In this document: piece by piece, positions 63,830 to 64,000 of the stretch
How positions within the stretch are numbered: position 1 is the stretch's first letter
Layout of the letters: each line of letters opens with the position of its first letter
Origin: UBA7672 sp044224605
GTDB taxonomy: Bacteria; Pseudomonadota; Alphaproteobacteria; Caulobacterales; Hyphomonadaceae
Assembly: GCA_044224605.1 (NCBI GenBank)
Contig: JBGAKC010000021.1
Location: 1-64,000 of the forward strand
DNA: 64,000 bases
Reading direction: 5' to 3'
Notes under the pieces: model-generated
What the model was told of the DNA's origin: nothing
What the model saw: only the letters and a program-made list of their open reading frames with translations
Databases searched by the model: none
Program-made: the position numbers and the translations under genes

Positions 63830-64000
63830 CTACTTCGAACGCCAGTCCGACGCCGTCGCGACGAAAAGGGCCGCCATATCCGCGCGCAGCAATCCCTGTG
63901 CTTCGATCGACGCCAATTGCGCCCGTTGCGCTTGCCGTTGCGCATCGATCACCGAGAGAAGCGATCCCGCGCCGTTCTGGTAACCAAGCGAAGCCAGCCG
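63830..64000 (-). CDS. C-terminus of a TolC/OprM-type outer-membrane factor, partial
   Basis: The last 56 codons enter from the right edge and end in TAG (63830-63832). LGYQNGAGSLLSVIDAQRQ and the following helix (AQLASIEAQGLLRADMAALFVATASDWR) match the C-terminal helical repeat of outer-membrane efflux proteins (LxxYxxGxxSxLxVLDAQR). The frame has no start in the window. An efflux pump probably lies to the right. Confidence 0.75.
   Translation of the reverse strand, partial: RLASLGYQNGAGSLLSVIDAQRQAQRAQLASIEAQGLLRADMAALFVATASDWRSK

Overview
The window looks like a piece of a high-GC alphaproteobacterial chromosome, most likely Caulobacterales (Hyphomonadaceae-like). This placement is an inference from three things. 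First, there is a conserved housekeeping block (panB, TPR protein, bamB, der; then purF, cvpA, radA, and alr next to dnaB). Second, the two TonB-dependent receptors carry the VVVTAQ-type N-terminal plug signature common in Caulobacterales and sphingomonads. Third, many small families here (DUF4130, DUF6481-like and DUF6249-like proteins, NnrU) are typical of that class. Many genes overlap by an ATGA or GTGA, so translational coupling is widespread.

Left end (1-11 kb). The first 420 bases are the end of a minus-strand operon with a von Willebrand A membrane protein, cut by the window edge. It is fused at an AGATCT to a PEP synthase gene that lacks its last quarter, so this is a real rearrangement or an assembly/cloning joint. 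Then come small stress and envelope genes: a lipoprotein, a 2'-5' RNA ligase-like protein with a changed first HxT motif, an ECF42-type sigma factor coupled to its DGPF/YCII partner, an ArsC/Spx-like protein, a stand-alone DUF4130 protein, a glycine-zipper lipoprotein coupled to a secreted ClpP-fold protein, and a second ECF sigma factor with a membrane partner.

Core block (11-35 kb). This holds pantothenate synthesis (panB), outer-membrane assembly (bamB), ribosome assembly (der), purine synthesis (purF), repair (radA), cysteine synthesis (cysK), lipid and drug ABC transport (natAB-like, mlaEF-like), cell wall synthesis (alr), replication (dnaB), a secreted M20 amidohydrolase, and rlmB with a long Arg/Gly-rich N-terminal extension. 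The block ends at a tRNA-Tyr gene divergent from rlmB.

Accessory operon (35.6-45.8 kb). Immediately beyond the tRNA lies one co-directional run on the minus strand: P-type cation ATPase, SDR dehydrogenase, LolD-like ATPase, FtsX-like permease (frameshifted), HlyD-like adaptor, an AMP/thymidine phosphorylase of the archaeal-like family, and a class-III-like PRPP synthetase. The last two could form a nucleotide-ribose salvage or PRPP module. This is the most interesting region.

Right part (46.5-64 kb). This is a catabolic and uptake region: enoyl-CoA hydratase, nitronate monooxygenase, a LuxR-type regulator, an acyl-CoA dehydrogenase, a TonB receptor, a divergent Mfd-like helicase, a TetR with its own candidate operator, and a coupled operon (TonB receptor, MFS transporter, TetR, lactone-oxidase-type flavoenzyme, DSD1-type PLP enzyme) with a strong palindromic operator in the receptor promoter. 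The C-terminus of a TolC-type outer-membrane factor enters from the right edge.

No CRISPR array, insertion sequence, integrase, rRNA or phage gene was recognised. All assignments were made by reading the sequence, without database searches.
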